Shown in pieces: positions 1 to 5,179 of a DNA stretch of 7,120 nucleotides. The first letter of the stretch is position 1. Every line of letters begins with the position of its first letter. A program made the position numbers and the translations under genes. The notes beneath the pieces are model-generated. The model made no database searches, was not told the DNA's origin, and saw nothing but the letters and a program-made list of their open reading frames with translations. The stretch is from Solirubrobacterales bacterium (GTDB lineage Bacteria; Actinomycetota; Thermoleophilia; Solirubrobacterales; Solirubrobacteraceae): contig JAOPZO010000071.1 in assembly GCA_025964065.1 (NCBI GenBank), positions 1-7,120 of the forward strand. The letters run 5' to 3'.

Positions 1-532
1 GGTGCCGGCCGTTGTAGAGCGACCAGAGCTCGGGGCGCTGGTTCTTGGGGTCCCACTGGCCGAACTCGTCGCGGAAGGAGTAGACGCGCTCCTTGGCGCG
101 GGCCTTCTCCTCGTCGCGGCGGGCACCGCCGAAGGCGGCGTCGAACTGGTGCTTCTCGATGCCCTCGAGCAGGGCGACGGTCTGCAGCGGGTTGCGGCTG
201 GCGCGCGGCCCGGTCTGCTCGGTCACCTTGCCGTTGTCGATGGCCTCCTGGACGGAGGCGACGATCAGCTGGACGCCGGCCTCGGCCACCCGGCGGTCGC
301 GGTACTCGATGACCTCGGGGAAGTTGTGTCCCGTGTCGACGTGCATGAGCGGGAACGGGAACTTCGCGGGGCGGAAGGCCTTCTCCGCGAGGCGCAGCAG
401 GACGATGGAGTCCTTGCCGCCCGAGAAGAGCAGCACGGGGCGCTCGAGCTCGGCGGCGACCTCGCGCATCACGTGGATCGCCTCGGATTCGAGGGCCTGC
501 AGGTGGGTGAGGGGGCGGAGCGTCGTGCTCAT
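1..532 (-). CDS. cysD: Sulfate adenylyltransferase small subunit CysD (C-terminus off the window)
   Basis: ATP sulfurylase small subunit: with the GTPase CysN it makes adenosine 5'-phosphosulfate (APS) from ATP and sulfate in the cytoplasm, the first step of sulfate assimilation. The 177 visible residues cover roughly the first 60% of a protein usually near 300 residues. Visible motifs are the PP-loop SGGKDS (residues 37-42), HVDTGHNFPE, AFGGARRDEEKARAKER and the WDPKNQRPELW segment, all characteristic of CysD. The PP-loop reads FSGGKDS where E. coli has YSIGKDS. The ATG at 532-530 overlaps the upstream transporter stop as ATGA. A Shine-Dalgarno-like GGGAGG lies 10 nt upstream (minus strand, 548-543). 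This is the last visible gene of the sulfur operon, and cysN is expected beyond position 1. The identification is secure. Confidence 0.96.
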   Translation of the reverse strand, partial: MSTTLRPLTHLQALESEAIHVMREVAAELERPVLLFSGGKDSIVLLRLAEKAFRPAKFPFPLMHVDTGHNFPEVIEYRDRRVAEAGVQLIVASVQEAIDNGKVTEQTGPRASRNPLQTVALLEGIEKHQFDAAFGGARRDEEKARAKERVYSFRDEFGQWDPKNQRPELWSLYNGRH

Positions 533-1395
533 GTGGCGGGGGCCTCCCGGGGCGCGGGGGTGGGGCGGTAGCGGTGCAGGAGGAAGAAGAGGGCGCCCAT
601 CAGGACGGGCGGGCCGACGATGCCGGCGGCGGGCAGCTCGAGCCCGGCCTTCGTGGCGATGCCGAGCGCCGCGGCGAGCAGCACGCAGCCGAGGAGCGGG
701 CGCAGGCCGGCGGCGGGGACGCGCGGGAGCAGCGCGGTGCCGAGCCACACGCCGGGGATCGAGCCGATGAGGATCGTCGCGGTGAGCAGGTAGTCGACGT
801 TGCCGACGAGGCCGTGGGCGATCCCGGCGGTCCACAGGAGGATCGCCGCATGGAAGACGTCGGTGCCGACGACCCGGTGCGGGGTGAGCCGGTAGAGCAG
901 GATGAGGATCGGGCCGATGAGCGCGCCCGAGCCCACCGAGGTCATGCCGACCATGGTGCCCAGGACGAGACCGATGCCGACCGCGCTGAGGCGGTGCCGG
1001 CGGTGCATGTCGACGCTCTCGGTCTCCCGCGGCGCGACGATGAACGAGCGGCCGAGGATCGCGAGGGCGGCGATGGACAGGGCGGAGGCGACGATGATGA
1101 GCAGCGCCTCCGCGTCGATCGCCGTGGAGAGCGCCACGCCGGCGAGCGAGCCGGGGACGGACCCGACCGCCATCCACTTCGAGATGCCGAGGTCCACGGT
1201 CCCGAGCCGCAGGTGGCGCCAGCCGCCCACGGTCTTCGTGATCGCGCCGTAGGCGAGGTCGGTGCCGATCGCCACGGCCGGCGAGACGCCGCCGACGAGG
1301 ATCAGCAGCGGCGTCATCAGCGAGCCGCCGCCGATGCCCGTGAGGCCGACGAGGATGCCCACGCCGAGGCCGAAGACGATGTAGATCGGATCCAT
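529..1395 (-). CDS. TauE/SafE (TSUP) family membrane transporter, likely sulfate or sulfite
   Basis: A 288-residue polytopic inner-membrane protein of the TauE/SafE (formerly DUF81) family, with about eight hydrophobic segments and a short hydrophilic tail. The family's internal duplication is visible: VGLTGIGGGSLMTPLLI (16-32) recurs as VGMTSVGSGALIGPILI (149-165), and AIGTDLAYGAI (42-52) recurs as VVGTDVFHAAI (175-185). A basic loop (about 122-136) separates the halves. The family moves sulfur oxyanions and organosulfonates. Its place between cysH and cysD suggests sulfate uptake, as proposed for CysZ of the Corynebacterium glutamicum cys cluster, but sulfite export to relieve toxicity is also possible. 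ATG 1395 is the first start after an in-frame stop, which is the cysH stop codon 21 nt upstream. The Shine-Dalgarno is weak, so coupling to cysH translation is likely. The stop overlaps the cysD start by 4 nt. Confidence 0.93.
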   Translation of the reverse strand: MDPIYIVFGLGVGILVGLTGIGGGSLMTPLLILVGGVSPAVAIGTDLAYGAITKTVGGWRHLRLGTVDLGISKWMAVGSVPGSLAGVALSTAIDAEALLIIVASALSIAALAILGRSFIVAPRETESVDMHRRHRLSAVGIGLVLGTMVGMTSVGSGALIGPILILLYRLTPHRVVGTDVFHAAILLWTAGIAHGLVGNVDYLLTATILIGSIPGVWLGTALLPRVPAAGLRPLLGCVLLAAALGIATKAGLELPAAGIVGPPVLMGALFFLLHRYRPTPAPREAPAT

Positions 1396-1416
1396 GGTGG
1401 GGCCGCCCGCGCGTCG

Positions 1417-2025
1417 CTAGACGTGCAGGCCGCACTCCGTCTTGTCCGTGCCCGCCCAGCGGCCCTCGCGGCCCGACCCGGGGTTCGTGCACGTCGCGCA
1501 GCCGATGGACTCGTAGCCCTGGTCGTGGAGCGGGTTGTACGGGAGCTTCCGCGCGTGGATCTGGGTCCACAGGTCCTTCTCGGTCCACTCCGCGAGCGGG
1601 TTGTACTTCCACATGGAGCGCTTCTCGTCCCACTCCACGTGCTCCGTGGCCGCGCGCGTCGGGCCCTGCTCGCGGCGGATGCCGGTGATCCAGCCCTCGC
1701 TGCCGGCCAGGGCGCGCTCGAGCGCCGCGACCTTCGGGGGCGGATCGCCGAGCGAGCAGCAGTGCTCGGCCGGCCCGGTGTACGTGCGCTGGTGGTCCGC
1801 CGCGTCCTCGACCTCGATCCGGACGCCGAAGCGCTCCTCGAAGGCCTTCCAGGTCGCGAGCGTCTCCGGGAAGAGGACGCCCGTGTCGATCGTGACGACG
1901 CGCGCGTGCGGGGCGAGCGGCAGCAGCGCGTCGAGGATCACGGTCTCCTCCTTCTGGAAGGAGCAGAGGAAGGTCAGCCGCCCGTGGGAGGCGGCCTTCT
2001 CCAGGGTCTCGGTCAGACCGCGCAC
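1417..2025 (-). CDS. cysH: Adenylyl-sulfate (APS) reductase, CysH family, [4Fe-4S] type
   Basis: Reduces APS to sulfite and AMP with thioredoxin as reductant; cytoplasmic. The 202 residues show SFQKEE (22-27), TIDTGVLFPET (45-55), the cluster-ligand pair C89-C90, ITGIRREQGPTR (113-124), the second pair C176-x2-C179 and the C-terminal ECGLH with catalytic C198. The two Cys pairs bind [4Fe-4S] and mark the APS-using rather than the PAPS-using branch, which fits the absence of a visible cysC. The GTG at 2025 is the first possible start: a TGA lies three codons upstream in frame, and a GGTGAGG Shine-Dalgarno sits 4 nt before it. The start overlaps the sulfite reductase end by 13 nt. Two oddities: the protein is shorter at the N-terminus than the usual 230-245 residues, and CC-x2-RKxxPL is altered to CCSLGDPPPKV, moving the conserved Lys. 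Confidence 0.95.
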   Translation of the reverse strand: MRGLTETLEKAASHGRLTFLCSFQKEETVILDALLPLAPHARVVTIDTGVLFPETLATWKAFEERFGVRIEVEDAADHQRTYTGPAEHCCSLGDPPPKVAALERALAGSEGWITGIRREQGPTRAATEHVEWDEKRSMWKYNPLAEWTEKDLWTQIHARKLPYNPLHDQGYESIGCATCTNPGSGREGRWAGTDKTECGLHV

Positions 2026-3833
2026 TCGCCCTCACCACGCTGCACGACGAACGGGACCTTCTTCGTCCAGTCGATGAACTGGTCCATGGTCTGCAGCCCG
2101 AACTCGGCGGGCATCGCCAGGTCGCGGACCTCGTCCTCGAAGCGCTTGCCGGTGACACGGGTGGCGAAGGCGTTGAACGCCTCCTCCGGGCTCTCGCGCT
2201 CGGCCTCGTACATGCGGATCCAGCGCTCGACGGCGTCCGGGACGCGCTTCGCGGGGAGGCGCACCTTCAGGCGCGTGCCGTAGACGACCTCGCCGCCCTC
2301 GTAGTGCCCGCCGATGTGGGCGACGTACGCGGGCATCGTGTGCTCGCCGGCCTTGATCGAGGCGCCGTAGAAGCCGATGTTCGCGATGTGGTGCTGGGAG
2401 CAGCCGTTGGGGCAGCCCGACATCTTGATGTGCAGCCTGGCGCTGATCGGGTCGGTGATCCCCATCTCCTCGACCTTCGCCATGACCGCGCGGTTCAGGC
2501 CCATGGAGGACGTGATGCCGAGCTTGCAGGAGTCGGTGCCGGGGCACGAGACGACGTCGACGGCGCCGTTGACGCCGGGCTCGCCGATGCCGATCGCCTT
2601 GAGGCCCTTCCAGACCTCGTAGACGTGCTCGTCGCGGACCCAGCGCAGCACGAGGTTCTGGTGCACGGTGGTGCGGACCCAGCCGCCGGAGTACGTGCGG
2701 GCGAGGTTCGCGAGGTCGCGCAGCTGCGTCGGGTCGAGGTCGCCGCGGACGACGCGGGCCTCGACGGCGGAGAAGCCCGCCTGGCGCTGCGGCGTGACCG
2801 ACCACCGCTTCCACGCCTCGAACTCGGACACGTCGCCGTTCGGGCTCGCGAACTCGGCGGGCACGGCGGGCGCGGCCGACTCCTCGTCGACGTCCATCCG
2901 CAGGCCGGCGACGTCGAAGTCGCGCTCGGCGACCCAGTCGCCCTTGCGCTCCTCGTCGACGAGCTTGCGGAACTCGTCCATGCCGATCTTGTCGACGAGC
3001 ACCTTGATGCGTGCCCGGGCGCGGTTCACGCGGAGGAAGTCCGTGCGGTCGAAGATCCGGAAGACGGCCTCGGCCACCTCGAGGTACTCGCCGTCGTCGA
3101 GCCCGACGAAGTCGTAGAGCGTCGGGGCGATGCGGGGCATGATCGACGTGCCGCCGCCCACGCGGACCTCGACGCCCTTCACGCCGTCGCGCTCGCGGGC
3201 GATGAAGGCGATGTCGTGGATGCCGGTGAGGGAGCGGTCGACCCCGGGGGAGCCGTCGAACGCCGTCTTGATCTTGCGCGGCATGAGCTGCGTCGTCGGG
3301 TGGCGGACGAAGTAGCGCACGTACGCGCCGGCGTACGGCGTGAGGTCGAAGACCTCGCCGTCGATGACGCCCGCGTACGGGTCGCCCGTCACGTTGCGGA
3401 CCGTGTTGCCGCAGCCCTCGCGGGAGGAGAGGCCGGAGTCCGAGAGCTCGCGGATGAGCGCGGCGGCGTCGCGGAGCGGCACGTGGTGCAGCTGGATGTT
3501 CTGACGCGTGGTGATGTGCGCCTTGTTCAGCGGCACGTACTTCTCGACGACGTTCGCGAAGGCGTCGATCTGGTCCGGGGTGATGCCGCCCATGGGCAGC
3601 TTCACGCGGATCATCTGGACGTCCGCCTGGCGCTGGCCGTACACGCCCTGCTTCAGGCGGAAGCCGATGAACTGGTTCTCCGGCGTCTGGCCGTCGAGGT
3701 ACTTCTCCGCCTCGACGTCGAAGTCGTCGAACTCCTTGGCGATGATGGGGATGACGTGCCCCGGGATCTCGTGGACCTCCGGGCTTTCCAGCGAGCCGCG
3801 GCCGCTGATCTTCGTCGTCGAGGAAGGCTCCAT
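2013..3833 (-). CDS. Ferredoxin-dependent assimilatory sulfite reductase (nitrite/sulfite reductase family)
   Basis: Six-electron reduction of sulfite to sulfide by a siroheme/[4Fe-4S] enzyme of 606 residues, the usual length for the one-chain ferredoxin-dependent type. The two-fold repeated ferredoxin-like and siroheme domains are visible: an N-terminal half (about 53-315), an acidic/Ala-Pro linker (about 312-335) and a C-terminal half. Cluster and siroheme ligands are C430-x5-C436 and C474-x3-C478 (CPGTDSC, SGCPNGC). Predicted anion-binding residues are R76, R146, K187 and K189. The Lys-x-Lys in PRKIK is the sulfite-reductase pattern; plant nitrite reductases have Asn at the second Lys. Y65 (GVYGQRQ) and C141 (SREGCG) line up with the Tyr69/Cys161 crosslinked pair of M. 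tuberculosis SirA. Position as first gene before cysH and cysD also favours sulfite. ATG 3833 lies 7 nt from a -10 element, so the mRNA is probably leaderless. Nitrite activity cannot be excluded. Confidence 0.93.
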   Translation of the reverse strand: MEPSSTTKISGRGSLESPEVHEIPGHVIPIIAKEFDDFDVEAEKYLDGQTPENQFIGFRLKQGVYGQRQADVQMIRVKLPMGGITPDQIDAFANVVEKYVPLNKAHITTRQNIQLHHVPLRDAAALIRELSDSGLSSREGCGNTVRNVTGDPYAGVIDGEVFDLTPYAGAYVRYFVRHPTTQLMPRKIKTAFDGSPGVDRSLTGIHDIAFIARERDGVKGVEVRVGGGTSIMPRIAPTLYDFVGLDDGEYLEVAEAVFRIFDRTDFLRVNRARARIKVLVDKIGMDEFRKLVDEERKGDWVAERDFDVAGLRMDVDEESAAPAVPAEFASPNGDVSEFEAWKRWSVTPQRQAGFSAVEARVVRGDLDPTQLRDLANLARTYSGGWVRTTVHQNLVLRWVRDEHVYEVWKGLKAIGIGEPGVNGAVDVVSCPGTDSCKLGITSSMGLNRAVMAKVEEMGITDPISARLHIKMSGCPNGCSQHHIANIGFYGASIKAGEHTMPAYVAHIGGHYEGGEVVYGTRLKVRLPAKRVPDAVERWIRMYEAERESPEEAFNAFATRVTGKRFEDEVRDLAMPAEFGLQTMDQFIDWTKKVPFVVQRGEGECAV

Positions 3834-3840
3834 GCGCGGA

Positions 3841-3871
3841 AGCCTAGCGGAGAAACCCGGTCGGCTTTCAC
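3841..3871 (-). promoter_or_regulatory. Candidate promoter of the sulfur operon, leaderless type
   Basis: On the minus strand, TAGGCT (3846-3841) lies exactly 7 nt before the A of the sulfite reductase ATG, the spacing expected if transcription starts at the start codon. No Shine-Dalgarno is present in this gap. GTGAAA (3871-3866) is a weak -35 candidate (4 of 6 matches to TTGACA) with a 19-bp spacer, slightly long. This is a motif reading only, and start-site mapping would settle it. Confidence 0.5.
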
Positions 3872-3880
3872 CCCTTTCAC
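3865..3880 (-). repeat. 7-bp direct repeat in the -35 zone
   Basis: On the minus strand GTGAAAG occurs twice (3880-3874 and 3871-3865), separated by GG, giving a 9-bp period. It overlaps the predicted -35 and abuts the palindrome at 3880-3898. It could be a regulator half-site pair, or chance. Confidence 0.45.
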
Positions 3881-3898
3881 TGCACCCATCCGGTGCAG
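3880..3898. promoter_or_regulatory. Perfect palindrome in the divergent promoter region
   Basis: CTGCACC-CATCC-GGTGCAG is a perfect 7-bp inverted repeat with a 5-bp centre. The centre (3889) is 56 bp from the sulfite reductase start and 61 bp from the start at 3950, so it sits between both divergent genes, upstream of both candidate -10 elements. This position suits an activator or shared operator. Weak outer pairing exists (CCTT at 3873-3876 with AAGG at 3899-3902). The TGCACC-N5-GGTGCA core is identical to that of the hairpin at 5133-5171. Confidence 0.6.
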
Positions 3899-3933
3899 AA
3901 GGCGTTCGGCCGCTGGCCCCGATGCCCGCCGGG

Positions 3934-3939
3934 TAGGGT
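3934..3939 (+). promoter_or_regulatory. Candidate -10 element for the 68-residue ORF
   Basis: TAGGGT ends 10 nt before ATG 3950, resembling a -10 hexamer for a nearly leaderless transcript. No convincing -35 is seen. The surrounding GGTAGGG could instead act as a distant Shine-Dalgarno, so the call is tentative. Confidence 0.3.
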
Positions 3940-3949
3940 TCGCCGCCGC

Positions 3950-4156
3950 ATGCCGATCGTCACCGCGCAGTCCGCCACCCCGCACGAGGCCGCCGCGATC
4001 GCCGCCGCGCTCGAGCAGTTCCGGCGCGACACGGCCCCGCCCATGGTCGCCGAGGAGCCCAAGGGCAGCCCGTGGCAGCGCGCCGCGCTGCTCGAGGGCA
4101 CGGGCCGCGAGCCCGACGCGCCGTCGCCCTGGGGCGACCCGATCCCCTGGGGCTAG
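3950..4156 (+). CDS. Small conserved-looking protein, possibly acyl-CoA carboxylase epsilon-like
   Basis: A 68-residue protein with no membrane segment or signal peptide. Residues 9-29 form a predicted amphipathic Ala-rich helix beginning ATPHEAAAIAAALEQF. An Ala-Pro-Glu linker (29-41) follows, then SPWQRAALLEG (40-50) and a Trp/Pro end (SPWGDPIPWG). This layout (short helix starting with T/S-P-x-E-A-A, a linker, then W-containing motifs) is reminiscent of the small epsilon subunits of actinobacterial acyl-CoA carboxylases, but no carboxylase gene is in view and the match is from memory. ATG 3950 was chosen over the upstream GTG 3893 because the latter lies inside the palindrome and would add an Arg/Pro-rich stretch. 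The gene is divergent from the sulfur operon and 64 bp before the AbiEi/DUF559 gene. GC-rich third positions support coding. Function unknown. Confidence 0.65.
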   Translation: MPIVTAQSATPHEAAAIAAALEQFRRDTAPPMVAEEPKGSPWQRAALLEGTGREPDAPSPWGDPIPWG

Positions 4157-4163
4157 CGCCGGG

Positions 4164-4177
4164 GCGCCAACAGGCGC
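4164..4177 (+). terminator. Small GC hairpin after the 68-residue ORF
   Basis: GCGCC-AACA-GGCGC forms a 5-bp stem with a 4-nt loop, 8 nt after the stop codon at 4154-4156. There is no T-run, so it would be a weak or non-canonical terminator, and short GC stems are frequent by chance at this base composition. Confidence 0.25.
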
Positions 4178-4197
4178 GGCCGAACGGGGCACCGCCA

Positions 4198-4244
4198 CCT
4201 TTCACGGCCTAGTGCACGTGATGGGTTCACGCACCGATGAAAGG
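4198..4244. repeat. Nested palindrome (left copy) spanning the AbiEi/DUF559 start codon
   Basis: The outer arms CCTTTCA (4198-4204) and TGAAAGG (4238-4244) are perfectly complementary. The inner arms GTGC-A-CGTGA (4212-4221) and TCACGCAC (4227-4234) pair over 8 bp with one bulged A. The core TGCACG-TGATG-GGTTCA (4213-4229) is centred on 4221, the A of the predicted ATG. Positions 4212-4240 match 5143-5171 at 22 of 29 bases without gaps, identifying a second copy after the gene. As RNA this would bury the start codon in a hairpin; as DNA it resembles an operator. Confidence 0.7.
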
Positions 4245-5129
4245 CATGTCGACGCCCGCATCGCGGCGCTCGCCGCGGCGCAGCACGGCGTCGTCCACCG
4301 CGCGCAGCTGCTCCGCGCAGGGCTGACGAGCCGCCGAATCGCCCTGCGACTCGAGCATGGGCTGCTCGTCCCGCTGTTCCGTGGCGTCTACGCGTTCGGG
4401 CACGCGCAGCTCCGCGGCCGCGGCCACCTGCTGGCGGCGACCTGGTCGGGCGGGAGCGACGCGAAGCTCTGCGACCTCGCCGCCGCGCACCTGCACGACC
4501 TCCGGAGCAGTAGCGCCGCGCGGGTCGACGTCCTCCGGCCGCGCCGCGCCCCGTGGACGCCGCAGCCGGGCGTGCGGGCGCACATCTCGACCACGCTCCG
4601 CCCGCAGGACGTCGTCGTGGTCGACGGGATCCCGGTCACGTCGATCGCACGCACGGTCGTCGACCTCGCCGCCCGGCATCCCGCGCGCCTCGTCGAACGC
4701 GTCCTCGACGAGATGGTCGCCCTTCGCGTCTACGACCAGATGGCGCTCGACGAGCAGCTCCGCCGCCCCTACGTGCGCGGCACCCGGCAGCTCGGCGCGA
4801 TCCTGCGTGCGCACGTCCCGGGGACGACGGCGACGAAGCTCGAGCTCGAGGAGCTCCTGCTCGGGGTCTGCGACGCCCACGGGCTCCCGCGCCCGAGGTG
4901 CAACGACTGGGTCGCGGGGCTCGAGGTCGATGCCCGCTGGCCGCGGACGCCGGTCGTCGCCGAGCTCGACTCGGTGCGCTTCCACTCCTCGCGAGCGGCG
5001 TTCGAGCGCGACCGGGAGAAGCAGAACCTCCTCGTCGCCGCCGGCTTCGTCGTGCTGCGGTTCACCTGGCGCCAGCTCACCGAGGACCCGGACGGCGCCG
5101 CCCGCGCGATCCGGAGCGCGCTTCGCTGA
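4221..5129 (+). CDS. AbiEi-type winged-helix / DUF559 (PD-(D/E)XK-like) protein
   Basis: A 302-residue cytoplasmic protein. Residues 10-60 (VDARIAALAAAQHGVVHRAQLLRAG onward, with LFRGVYAFG) match the N-terminal winged-helix domain of AbiEi-family type IV antitoxin-like proteins. The middle holds DLAAAHLHDL (85-94) and GIPVTSIARTVVDLA (136-150), typical of the family. The C-terminus (about 204-302) is DUF559, a Vsr/PD-(D/E)XK-like fold, with LELEELL, VDARW (D237), AELDS (E248, D250), FHSSRAAFERDR (254-265) and LRFTW (279-283). The first part would bind DNA and the second may be a nuclease. No AbiEii nucleotidyltransferase toxin is adjacent, so a standard toxin-antitoxin pair is not supported here. 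ATG 4221 is the only good start: GTG 4212 and 4218 lie just upstream, and no other start precedes the conserved domain. No Shine-Dalgarno is visible. It is flanked by related palindromes. Exact biochemical role unknown. Confidence 0.85.
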   Translation: MGSRTDERHVDARIAALAAAQHGVVHRAQLLRAGLTSRRIALRLEHGLLVPLFRGVYAFGHAQLRGRGHLLAATWSGGSDAKLCDLAAAHLHDLRSSSAARVDVLRPRRAPWTPQPGVRAHISTTLRPQDVVVVDGIPVTSIARTVVDLAARHPARLVERVLDEMVALRVYDQMALDEQLRRPYVRGTRQLGAILRAHVPGTTATKLELEELLLGVCDAHGLPRPRCNDWVAGLEVDARWPRTPVVAELDSVRFHSSRAAFERDREKQNLLVAAGFVVLRFTWRQLTEDPDGAARAIRSALR

Positions 5130-5177
5130 CCTTCATCGGTTCGTGCACCTCAGGGGTGCACCAGCCGATGAGAAGTC
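5130..5177. repeat. Nested palindrome (right copy), possible bidirectional terminator
   Basis: Outer arms TCATCGG (5133-5139) and CCGATGA (5165-5171) and inner arms GTGCACC (5143-5149) and GGTGCAC (5155-5161) are each perfect 7-bp inverted repeats, separated by 3-nt internal loops (TTC, CAG) around a TCAGG centre. It fills the 50-bp gap between two convergent genes, starting just after the stop at 5127-5129 and ending before the stop at 5182-5180. It could stop transcription from both sides, though neither side has a T-run. Its similarity to 4198-4244 argues that it is a repeat and not only a terminator. Confidence 0.72.
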
Positions 5178-5179
5178 GC

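Noticed and set aside
1..770. Plus-strand open frames opposite cysD (2-571 and 93-770)
   Set aside because: The minus strand encodes unmistakable CysD and transporter motifs; the plus-strand frames show none.
1482..1508. GGTTCGTGCAC...CAGCCGATG inside cysH, resembling the right palindrome
   Set aside because: It encodes the conserved IGCATCTNP segment of CysH, lacks the GGTGCAC arm, and is explained by protein conservation.
574..2283. A 569-residue plus-strand open frame
   Set aside because: Antisense to the transporter and cysH; composition is Arg/Asp/Glu/Ala-rich without a domain pattern, typical of a shadow frame at about 70% G+C.
2655..2680. GGTGCACGGTGGTGCGG within the sulfite reductase gene
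   Set aside because: It has only half of the palindrome core with the wrong spacing and lies in well-conserved coding sequence (VRTTVHQNLVLRW region).
3893..3949. Upstream GTG start giving an 87-residue version of the small ORF
   Set aside because: The start lies inside the palindrome and the added residues are Arg/Pro-rich with no conserved look; ATG 3950 has a better upstream region.
2304..5129. A 941-residue plus-strand open frame ending at 5129
   Set aside because: Only the part from 4221 is a gene. The first 1.5 kb is antisense to the sulfite reductase, whose motifs are intact, and its translation is low-complexity Ala/Asp/Val, as expected from GC-rich shadow frames.
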